Source: Thiothrix litoralis
GTDB lineage: Bacteria; Pseudomonadota; Gammaproteobacteria; Thiotrichales; Thiotrichaceae
Assembly: GCF_017901135.1 (NCBI RefSeq)
Contig: NZ_CP072801.1
Span: forward strand, 992,001-1,056,000
DNA length: 64,000 nucleotides
Direction of reading: 5' to 3'
Each line of letters starts with the position of its first letter. The stretch's first letter is position 1. The translations under genes and the position numbers were made by a program. A model generated the notes under the pieces. That model did no database searches, was not told where the DNA came from, and saw only the letters and a program-made list of their open reading frames with translations. This document shows, piece after piece, positions 27,515 through 37,709 of the stretch.

Positions 27515-29129
27515 TTTTTATATATAACTCTTGTAAGATTGAAAAATTTACACAAACAAGTTCAATTCTACTTCTGGATAGAATTTCTGGTTGTTCTGTT
27601 TGAGGGAATAAGTCTTGGCTTAATGTAAAAACTGGGACGCAAAACTGATGGTTGTAAGATGTTTGATCATTGTTTTTGTGCCAAGTTTTTATTGATAGTT
27701 CATAAACATGTTGTTTTACTATATCATTATTAATTTTTTTATTCTCTGAGTTGTAATGAGATATTGCATGATATTTGTAATCTACAATAATAAATTCGTG
27801 CTTATTTTTCAATGCTATTGACTGTATTCTATTTTCTTTCTCTTTAATAAAAATAGCCATGATGTAATTATCAAACCGTGTCTTTTGATTTTTCTTTGAT
27901 TGTTTCTTCGTTACATGAGAATTGAGCCTATCAATAAAAGTGTTAGTAAAACGATCAGAGCCAATATTGTCATTTTTCTCAATGATTATAGTGATTTTGT
28001 CTGTGTTTGAATTTTTTTTGATTTGTAAATTGATCAGTTTTTCAAAATCACGGCGAGCTTCTTCTAACGGGTCAATATATCTAACCATATCGGGGTACAA
28101 ATATCGTTTCTCTCCTTGATATTCTAAATAAAATATATTTTCATGAAGGACTTCTTTATTTATGTATACACTCTTATTGTTTTCTAATTTGTAATTAGAG
28201 TTAGTTCCATTGTCTGCATAAATTATTGTTTTTCTTAAATCTGCATTAACGGAGAATGAATATGTATGACACATATCTTCCCATATTGCCCAGAAGTTGC
28301 TAACTCCCCAAAAATCCCCTGAATTATCATTGGGAAAGTATTCGCCATATAAAAACATTTCAATTGCATCAAAGAACAACCAGAAATCACCATCTTTATA
28401 AGATGTCTGCCTATGAATATAATCTAATGTTTCTTTAAGAATAGATATGGTTTCATCAAATGATTCCCCAAAAATTGAACTACTACTGGTTAAATGCCCT
28501 TCTTTGAATTTAGCAGCAATATACCTGACATCTTCTCGTACTTCATCTGCCTCAAATAATTCTTTTTTAATTTCAGAGTAAATAAAGCAATACATTTCTA
28601 CTAAAAGATTTGCACTCAAATCAACAATGCTTAAGTGCGAAGGCATTTTGTCAATATAAATTGTATCGTCTTCCAAGTAAATTGCTTTATCAATATGCTT
28701 ATTGATATTGCTAAAATCAATATTGTTTTCTCGTTGAAAGTTTTTTCTAACTATTGATGATATTATCATCTCATCGTAAGATTCTATTATTGACTCTATC
28801 ATGGATATTTTCCCATAACAAATCACATCGTCTTTATCTGTATAGGAAATTTTCAATCCATCACTAGATTGAATTATGCCATCACGATCATTTTTCTTTT
28901 GCTTTGATGTTTTTTGTTTTCTATTGATAAATACTTTTAGAGTCTTATACATTTTAAAGAAAAATACCCGTATTTCTTTTTTGTCATTTATGGGGAAATT
29001 CTCAAAATTTAAAGGAAGCCAAAATTCCAGCCTTTTAGTGTCAGTATTTCGTTTAATGCCAACAAAAGAATAGCTACAATTATCTCTGCTTTTACCATTA
29101 ATTACATCTAAATTATCAATATTAAACAT
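27501..29129 (-). CDS. McrC/LlaJI-like PD-(D/E)XK restriction endonuclease subunit
   Basis: 542-residue, AT-rich gene immediately downstream of a McrB-like GTPase/ATPase. The C-terminal half has the nuclease pattern: RYLYPDMVRYID (first Asp), then HEFIIVDYKYHAISHY (D-x-K with a following Tyr), as in McrC and LlaJI-type nucleases. The N-terminal about 300 residues have no clear family and likely bind DNA or the ATPase. With the upstream gene it would form a Type IV or LlaJI-like restriction complex that translocates and cleaves modified or foreign DNA. Substrate is unknown. Starts 6 bases after the upstream stop. Confidence 0.7.
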   Translation of the reverse strand: MFNIDNLDVINGKSRDNCSYSFVGIKRNTDTKRLEFWLPLNFENFPINDKKEIRVFFFKMYKTLKVFINRKQKTSKQKKNDRDGIIQSSDGLKISYTDKDDVICYGKISMIESIIESYDEMIISSIVRKNFQRENNIDFSNINKHIDKAIYLEDDTIYIDKMPSHLSIVDLSANLLVEMYCFIYSEIKKELFEADEVREDVRYIAAKFKEGHLTSSSSIFGESFDETISILKETLDYIHRQTSYKDGDFWLFFDAIEMFLYGEYFPNDNSGDFWGVSNFWAIWEDMCHTYSFSVNADLRKTIIYADNGTNSNYKLENNKSVYINKEVLHENIFYLEYQGEKRYLYPDMVRYIDPLEEARRDFEKLINLQIKKNSNTDKITIIIEKNDNIGSDRFTNTFIDRLNSHVTKKQSKKNQKTRFDNYIMAIFIKEKENRIQSIALKNKHEFIIVDYKYHAISHYNSENKKINNDIVKQHVYELSIKTWHKNNDQTSYNHQFCVPVFTLSQDLFPQTEQPEILSRSRIELVCVNFSILQELYIKNGIF

Positions 29130-29135
29130 AGTATA

Positions 29136-30167
29136 TTATTTGTAGTTGATGATTTTTTCAATAAAGTTACTGCATTGATCCGCAAACTGACTGAATGTTA
29201 TAAGCTCATCACTTTTTATCTTTAGGAGGTCTTGTAGGCTTGTTTTATCCCTGCTAAAAACGCTATCCCAAATAAAAAATAATAGTTTATTACTGATTTC
29301 TTCACTTGTGATGCTATTTTTGTTTTTTGGTTTTATAAACCAATAGCCAATTTGCTTGTCTTCTATTTGACGAATTGATTTGCTGTTTGCAATAAAAAAT
29401 TTGTTTAGATTATCAATAAAAAGACACCAGTCATATTTGTTGTCTATGGTGATATTTTGTCTTTCTCCCTTTATGAATTCCCAATCCCACCTTCTTTTGA
29501 ATGCACTATCCATGTAGAATATAGAGTTGTCAGATGTATTCATCGTCGCCAATATAGACATGTTTGGAGGAATCTTTATAGACATATTATTAATATTAAT
29601 TGGCGAGAGTATTTTTTCATTAAATACTTTCATTTCGTTTTCTCTCGCCTCCAAAAATGCATGGCGATCATTAATGGAATTTTTTAATACTTTATCTTCT
29701 ATTGTATATTCACTTTTCGATGCTACATGTTTAATTCCTATGCGTTCAAGAAGTGTAAGATATTCCACTTCTGACAATGTTGTCCTATAGCAAGACCAAC
29801 CATTGTCATCTCTATCTAATAACTGAAAAATTGTACCAAAAATGGCTGAAGAGTTACCCCTGTTTATTTCATCTATAACTAAAGAGACGGGTTTTGGTGA
29901 TATTTGATCAATCAATATATTTTTGTATGATTTTGCTAGTGCTTGTAAAAAATGACCGGGGTAGTATTTATATTCAACTCTTCCCTCCTTAGTTATGGGT
30001 AATAATTTACCCATGAAGTCTCCATAACTATATTCAGGATGAAAAACTGTTTTGATGCAATTACTAGAGTCAGGGTCAATATTAAGTTTTTCTAGTATGT
30101 TGTCTATTTTATGACTTTTCCCGATTCCTGGCCCACCAAACAATATTTTCTGTAAGTAACTAGTCAT
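29136..30167 (-). CDS. McrB-like AAA+ ATPase
   Basis: 343-residue AAA+ protein. Walker A is FGGPGIGKSHKID; the Walker B region is SLVIDEINRGNSSAIFGTIF, the McrB-type signature (DEINRGN); sensor 1 is ATMNTSDNSIFYMD; an Arg-finger-like AFKRRWDWEF follows. It is shorter than E. coli McrB (459) because it has no N-terminal DNA-binding domain. I use the ATG at 30167 (MTSYLQKIL), which has AAGGA 7 bases upstream, rather than 30188. An IS element sits about 100 bases upstream and may have displaced or replaced its promoter. Confidence 0.82.
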   Translation of the reverse strand: MTSYLQKILFGGPGIGKSHKIDNILEKLNIDPDSSNCIKTVFHPEYSYGDFMGKLLPITKEGRVEYKYYPGHFLQALAKSYKNILIDQISPKPVSLVIDEINRGNSSAIFGTIFQLLDRDDNGWSCYRTTLSEVEYLTLLERIGIKHVASKSEYTIEDKVLKNSINDRHAFLEARENEMKVFNEKILSPININNMSIKIPPNMSILATMNTSDNSIFYMDSAFKRRWDWEFIKGERQNITIDNKYDWCLFIDNLNKFFIANSKSIRQIEDKQIGYWFIKPKNKNSITSEEISNKLLFFIWDSVFSRDKTSLQDLLKIKSDELITFSQFADQCSNFIEKIINYK

Positions 30168-30284
30168 TTTCGATCCTTCATAAAGCATGTGATACTAGGT
30201 GAGCGATTTTCTTCCAAAATTTTATTAATGTCTAGTCCATATAGAGATATTATTCATCATTTTAGGATGTTAGTTAAGAGCTAT

Positions 30285-31553
30285 GGGAACCTCTAAAAAC
30301 CCCCTGAACCCCGTAAAATGTGAGAAAATGCTCATCTGAGCCACCGCCCCGTTACTAGCCATGCCCAAGAAAAGTGCCATCAAAACCAGTCTGTTTGCCG
30401 CCGAAGAGCGTGAACAGAAACTCGACCGCAAGGGCGACCTGCTGTCCACGCTGAACCAGCACGTCAACTTTGTCGCCTTGGCAGCAGAAATCGACCACAT
30501 CGCCCCACGCCCCAGTGACAAACGAGGAGGTCGTCCGCCCTACCCAACGGAACTAATGGTACGTATCTTGGTATTACAACACCTTTACAACCTGTCGGAC
30601 GAGGCATTGGAATACCAGTTGCTTGACCGACTGTCGTTCCAACGGTTCTGTGGTCTGCGGCATTCCAGCACGATCCCGGATGCCAACACCTTGTGGGTAT
30701 TCCGTGAACGGATCAGCGAGGCAGGTGGCGCGGATGTGCTGTTTGATGCCGTCCAACGGCAGTTACAACAGCACGGTTTTATTGCCCGTGGTGGTCAAAT
30801 CGTCGATGCCACGCTGGTGGAAGCACCTAAACAACATTTCCACAAAGAAGAAAAAGTGCTGTTGGAACAAGCGGCAACACCTGCTGACTGGACGCCTGCC
30901 CAACGTCGCCAAAAGGATACGGAAGCAAGCTGGACGAAGAAACACGGTAAAAGCTACCACGGCTACAAACTCAGCATCAGTGCCGACCGGAAATACAAAC
31001 TCATCCGCAAACGCCACATCAGCACTGCCAAAGAGCATGACACCAACCATTTTGAAGCGGTGCTTGACCGAGCCAACACCAGCCGTGACGTATGGGCGGA
31101 CAAAGGTTACGAAGACCAATCCCGTGAACAACGCATCAACCAAGGTAGCTGGCGGTTACACATCCAGCACAAAGCCAAGAAAGGCAAACCGCAATCCGAC
31201 TGCCAGAAACGCCGCAACACCCGCATCGCCAGACCCCGCGCACGGGTTGAGCATGTGTTTGGGTCAATCTGTGCGATGGGTGGCAAAGCCATCCGTAGCA
31301 TTGGGTTGGCACGGGCAGTATTCGGACTCAGCATCAAGGCTGCCGTATACAACCTGCGTCGGCTTTGTTCGCTCAAAGAAGGCGGAGTTGTGCCCATTTG
31401 ACGGGAAAACCCCTGAAAAAGCTGCAAAAATGCGGAAAAACCACCTGATTATGGCTTGGTGTGCTAAAAATTGAGATGGATTGGTGTTTTTTTAACAAAA
31501 TGCCGATAGGTTAACGCTAACCTCTGCAATACTACGGGTTTTTAGAGGTTCCC
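30285..31553 (+). mobile_element. IS5-family insertion sequence, 1269 bp, intact
   Basis: Complete element. Perfect 18-bp terminal inverted repeats, GGGAACCTCTAAAAACCC at 30285-30302 and its complement at 31536-31553. A 4-base target duplication CTAT flanks both sides (30281-30284 and 31554-31557). One transposase gene fills most of it. Intact ends and exact duplication point to a recent insertion. It lies between the McrB-like gene and the TA remnants. Confidence 0.9.
30361..31401 (+). CDS. IS5-family DDE transposase
   Basis: 346-residue transposase. An N-terminal DUF772-type domain (YPTELMVRILVLQHLYNLSDEA) precedes the DDE catalytic part: first Asp in QIVDATLVEAP, second in VWADKGYED, and Glu in RARVEHVFGSI. 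The C-terminal Y-(2)-R-(3)-E-(6)-K-like pattern is seen in RVEHVFGSICAMGGKAI. No frameshift or internal stop, so it may be active. Confidence 0.92.
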   Translation: MPKKSAIKTSLFAAEEREQKLDRKGDLLSTLNQHVNFVALAAEIDHIAPRPSDKRGGRPPYPTELMVRILVLQHLYNLSDEALEYQLLDRLSFQRFCGLRHSSTIPDANTLWVFRERISEAGGADVLFDAVQRQLQQHGFIARGGQIVDATLVEAPKQHFHKEEKVLLEQAATPADWTPAQRRQKDTEASWTKKHGKSYHGYKLSISADRKYKLIRKRHISTAKEHDTNHFEAVLDRANTSRDVWADKGYEDQSREQRINQGSWRLHIQHKAKKGKPQSDCQKRRNTRIARPRARVEHVFGSICAMGGKAIRSIGLARAVFGLSIKAAVYNLRRLCSLKEGGVVPI

Positions 31554-31691
31554 CTATGTCTGAGAGCTTAGGCAAATTTTTTACGTGACTATTCTTTATG
31601 ATATGAAGTATTTCCCATTCATTTTGGATCCTCCCTCCCTCTCGGAATCCTGCTAAACTCCCTACTTTGTCTAAGTAACGAGCTTCACTTC

Positions 31692-31889
31692 ATGGAAAAA
31701 CTCATCTATATCCCTTATATCTACCGGAATTTACAGAAGGCTCATGCCAGAATCATTGTTTTGACCCATGAGGCATCACTCGCTACTACACCCGCAGTGT
31801 TCAATCCAAGGGCTTTCTTCGGCGTGGGTCGACAACCTAAAACGGCTATTGATGCCTACCTGAGAGAAACACGCGAAGGTTGGCAGTAA
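31692..31889 (+). CDS. Antitoxin-like small protein, probably degraded
   Basis: 65 residues. The C-terminal half (FFGVGRQPKTAIDAYLRETREGW) resembles the tails of Phd/VapB-type antitoxins that sit upstream of PIN toxins, and the stop codon overlaps the ATG of a PIN-type start in the usual TAATG manner. The N-terminal half does not look like a DNA-binding domain; instead the start region MEKLIYI and about 43 bases before it resemble the 5' end of uvrA 830 bases downstream. I think it is a hybrid, non-functional reading frame. Confidence 0.4.
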   Translation: MEKLIYIPYIYRNLQKAHARIIVLTHEASLATTPAVFNPRAFFGVGRQPKTAIDAYLRETREGWQ

Positions 31890-31963
31890 TGGCTTATCTA
31901 TTTGATACTAATATCATTACAGTGTGTTGTGCGGCTATACCCAAACCGAGAATGAGAGGATGA
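31889..31963 (+). pseudogene. Truncated PIN toxin (vapC-like) remnant
   Basis: The 24-codon frame starting at 31889 reads MAYLFDTNIITVCC and stops at 31961-31963. MxYLFDTNII is the standard N-terminus of VapC-type PIN nucleases and holds the first catalytic Asp; the remaining about 110 residues are gone. The stop codon TGA overlaps the start codon of the BrnT-type gene, so the deletion joined the vapC start directly to the BrnTA module. Confidence 0.65.
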
Positions 31964-32256
31964 AATATAATTTCGAGTGGGATCCAGTCAAGGCTAAGAC
32001 CAACCTTAAAAAACATAAAATTAGCTTTGAAGAGGCAGCGGAAGTGTTTCTTGACCCCCTGCATTTAACCATCCCTGACGACGAACACAGTGACACTGAA
32101 GAACGTTGGGTTACTTTGGGTAATACCAAAGCACACAAGGTTCATTTGGTGGTGCATACTTTTCTAACGTATTACGACGATCAGGTCACGATACGAATCA
32201 TTTCTGCTAGACCTGCTACACGCCATGAACAACGACAGTATGAGGATTTAGGATGA
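31960..32256 (+). CDS. brnT: BrnT-family toxin
   Basis: 98-residue RelE-fold ribonuclease toxin. Family signs: the start MKYNFEWDPVKAKTNLKKHKISFEEAAEVF (first part) with the WDPxKAxxNxxKHxIxF pattern, DPLHLTIPD, ERWVTLGNT and RIISARPATRHEQRQYE. BrnT cleaves RNA and is neutralised by BrnA; the pair represses its own promoter. Length is typical. The ATG at 31960 overlaps the stop of the vapC remnant; the true promoter may have been replaced by the deletion. The brnA start overlaps its stop by 4 bases. Confidence 0.88.
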   Translation: MKYNFEWDPVKAKTNLKKHKISFEEAAEVFLDPLHLTIPDDEHSDTEERWVTLGNTKAHKVHLVVHTFLTYYDDQVTIRIISARPATRHEQRQYEDLG

Positions 32257-32456
32257 AAGACGAATACGATTTTTCTAAAGGAGTGCGGGGTCAATTTTTC
32301 CACCCTGATACCCATCTCAACATCCCCGTCTATTTAGATCAGGATGTAGAAACATGGTTTGTGGAACGCGCCAAAGCCAAAGGTATTGACGTACAACAAT
32401 TGGTTAACGACTTGTTACGCAAAGATATTTCTTTGATTCAATCGGCAATGAGTTAA
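32253..32456 (+). CDS. brnA: BrnA-family antitoxin
   Basis: 67-residue antitoxin partner of BrnT. It begins MKDEYDFSKGVRGQFFHPD, the common BrnA-type opening, and has a C-terminal ribbon-helix-helix (LNIPVYLDQDVETWFVERAK, then GIDVQQLVNDLLRKDI). Four-base ATGA overlap with brnT. It is shorter than some BrnA proteins (about 85-100) but belongs to the short class. Confidence 0.8.
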   Translation: MKDEYDFSKGVRGQFFHPDTHLNIPVYLDQDVETWFVERAKAKGIDVQQLVNDLLRKDISLIQSAMS

Positions 32457-32524
32457 GCGAGCAACGAATACCAAACAAAACCTGCTAAACTTCGTTTTTT
32501 GTTCGGCACGAGCTTGCAGACCCC

Positions 32525-35344
<2,820 letters not shown>

Positions 35345-35551
35345 TACAGTATCAAGAAAAGCATCCTTTCCCCTATCAATTGTTGGAATTGTTGGCGAAT
35401 AGCAAAATCGCCAGATACAACCACCAGATCATTGCGCCAATCCAATCTGTCACCTGACGCTGCGAAAATAGGTTTTCTGTTAGCATCGTGAGGATTGGGG
35501 GAAATGTTAAGAAATGTCACCGTCACTTGCTGAAGCAGCCTAAGAAAAAGT

Positions 35552-37678
35552 ATGCTTACCCAGAATGCTCTGGTGATATTTTATCAGAAAAATTTATGGC
35601 GTATTCCGCCTGTTTACATGGTAGAGAATGGTATGGCTTTGCTTGAGCTCGCGTTATTAGGTTTCAGTGGTGGTTTTTTTTATGCTGGAAAAAAGCCTGA
35701 AAAAACTGGCAATAAACGCAATGCCCTTGCTAGGCTCAGGGCGGCACTGGCTCCCATAAAAGCGCATAAACAGTCACTCCAGACCTTTATTGCCGAATCT
35801 CCCGATCAGGAAGCCGATGAAAAAGCCCTTGCGGATCAACGTGAGCTAAAAAGAACTGCCTCCGTCTTTGCTGGCTCAACAGCCATTGCCGTGGCGGGAA
35901 CAGTGCTTTACCCGCCGCTGGCGGTTCTGAGTGTGCCGGGAGCAGTCTATCTGCTGCGGGATGTGTATGTTAATACTGCCGACACAGTGATCAAAGGCAA
36001 GCCTGTCGGTGTTGACCCGTTAATGGCGATTTTCACCACCAGTATGCTTTATCAGGGGCATTTCGTCGTCAGCCATTTTTTCATTTCCCTGTATTTGCTA
36101 AACCGGCAACTGATTAAACGGGTCAAGCAGGAATCGAAGAGAAACATCATTGATGTCTTCCGCGACCAGCCGAGTACCGCGTGGGTCATTATTGATGGCA
36201 CAGAGGTGGAACAACAGGTCAGCGCCATTCGGGAAAAAGCGATCGTGGTGGTCAGGGCGGGGGAATCCGTGCCGGTTGACGGGCAGGTGCTGGAAGGCTT
36301 TGCTGCGGTGGATCAACACATGCTAACCGGGGAATCCCAGCCAGTGGAGAAAAGTGCAGGCGACACCGTATTTGCTTGCACCGTTGTCCTGACCGGCTCT
36401 ATCCATGTGCAGGTAGAAAAAACCGGGGAAGAAACCGCTTCCGCCCGCATCGGGCAGATTCTTAACAGTACCGTGGACTTCAAAACCAGCAAACAACTCT
36501 GGGCGGAAAAGATTACCCAGCAGACCGTAATGCCCACCTTGGGTCTGAGTGCTCTGACGCTGGCGCTGGCTGGGCCGACTACTGCATTGATCTTCATCAA
36601 CTCCCATTTCCGCTATCGCCTGATGCTGGCTACGTCCACCTCGGCATTGACCTTCCTGAATCTGGCGGCGCAAAAAGGCGTGTTGCTGAAGTCAGGCATC
36701 ATACTGGAGAAGATGCAAAACATAGACACGGTGGTCTTCGACAAAACCGGCACACTGACGCTGGAGACGCCTAACGTTGCTGAGGTCACTGCCTTTGGTG
36801 ACTGGGATGCCAATACCATTCTCGGCCTTGCCGCATCGGTCGAAGGCCGCCAAAGCCATCCGGTAGCCAAAGCGATTTGCAACAAGGCAGCCGCACTCGG
36901 TTTGCAGGTCGAAGCCAGTCATGAGGCCAGCTATCAGGTCGGTTACGGTCTGGTCGCCAGTATTGGTAAGCAACAGATTCAGGTGGGCAGTCTGCGTTAT
37001 GCCCAGCAACAAGGCTTCGCGATTCCGCCCGCGCTGCTGGACAAGGCCGAACAATGCCACTTACTGGGTAACTCACTGATTATCGTCAGTGTGGATGGTG
37101 TCATTGCCGGTGCCATTGAGTTACAAGCCACGATTCGCCCGGAAACCAGCGCAGTGATTCAGAGACTGCGTGATCAGGGTTTGTCCTTGCACATTATTTC
37201 TGGCGATCATCCGGCGCCCACCAAACGGCTGGCGGAAACCCTGCATATTGATAATTACCATGCGGAAGTGCTGCCGGAAACCAAGGCGGAAATCATAAAG
37301 CAGCTTCAGGCCGAAGGGCGTTCGGTGTGTTACATCGGTGATGGCATCAATGACGCCATTGCACTCAAGGAAGCCAGCGTTTCGGTGTCGTTGCGGGGTG
37401 CATCCAGCGTGGCAACCGATACTGCCGAAGTCATTCTTATGGATCAAAATCTGAACCGCTTGTGTGACCTGTTCCAGTTAGCCCGCGAGTACGACCAGAA
37501 TGTGAAAACCACTTCCCAGATGGTCATCATTCCTTCACTGATGAATCTGGGTCTGGCTTTCGTTCCCGGCTACGGGCTGGCTGCTTCGATGACCCTGAGT
37601 GCTACCAGTGTATTGGCAGGCTTTGGCAGTTCCATGTTGCCACTGATTCGCCACCAACAAACCCGAATCATTGGCTGA
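35552..37678 (+). CDS. P1B-type ATPase-like protein lacking the CPC motif
   Basis: 708-residue P-type ATPase. The actuator TGES is LTGESQPVEK, the phosphorylation loop is VVFDKTGTLTLETPN (Asp near residue 397), the P1B-type SHPVA is at GRQSHPVAKAI and the hinge is YIGDGINDAIALKEA. These place it in the heavy-metal (P1B) class. However, the membrane helix ahead of the phosphorylation site reads HFRYRLMLATSTSALTF where other members have CPC or SPC, and there is no N-terminal metal-binding domain. So the cargo may not be a soft metal. It is followed 31 bases later by a bi-domain methyltransferase gene. An ATG at 35618 is an alternative start. Confidence 0.8.
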   Translation: MLTQNALVIFYQKNLWRIPPVYMVENGMALLELALLGFSGGFFYAGKKPEKTGNKRNALARLRAALAPIKAHKQSLQTFIAESPDQEADEKALADQRELKRTASVFAGSTAIAVAGTVLYPPLAVLSVPGAVYLLRDVYVNTADTVIKGKPVGVDPLMAIFTTSMLYQGHFVVSHFFISLYLLNRQLIKRVKQESKRNIIDVFRDQPSTAWVIIDGTEVEQQVSAIREKAIVVVRAGESVPVDGQVLEGFAAVDQHMLTGESQPVEKSAGDTVFACTVVLTGSIHVQVEKTGEETASARIGQILNSTVDFKTSKQLWAEKITQQTVMPTLGLSALTLALAGPTTALIFINSHFRYRLMLATSTSALTFLNLAAQKGVLLKSGIILEKMQNIDTVVFDKTGTLTLETPNVAEVTAFGDWDANTILGLAASVEGRQSHPVAKAICNKAAALGLQVEASHEASYQVGYGLVASIGKQQIQVGSLRYAQQQGFAIPPALLDKAEQCHLLGNSLIIVSVDGVIAGAIELQATIRPETSAVIQRLRDQGLSLHIISGDHPAPTKRLAETLHIDNYHAEVLPETKAEIIKQLQAEGRSVCYIGDGINDAIALKEASVSVSLRGASSVATDTAEVILMDQNLNRLCDLFQLAREYDQNVKTTSQMVIIPSLMNLGLAFVPGYGLAASMTLSATSVLAGFGSSMLPLIRHQQTRIIG

Positions 37679-37709
37679 TGCGTCGTAAACAAATGTATAA
37701 GGATATGTG

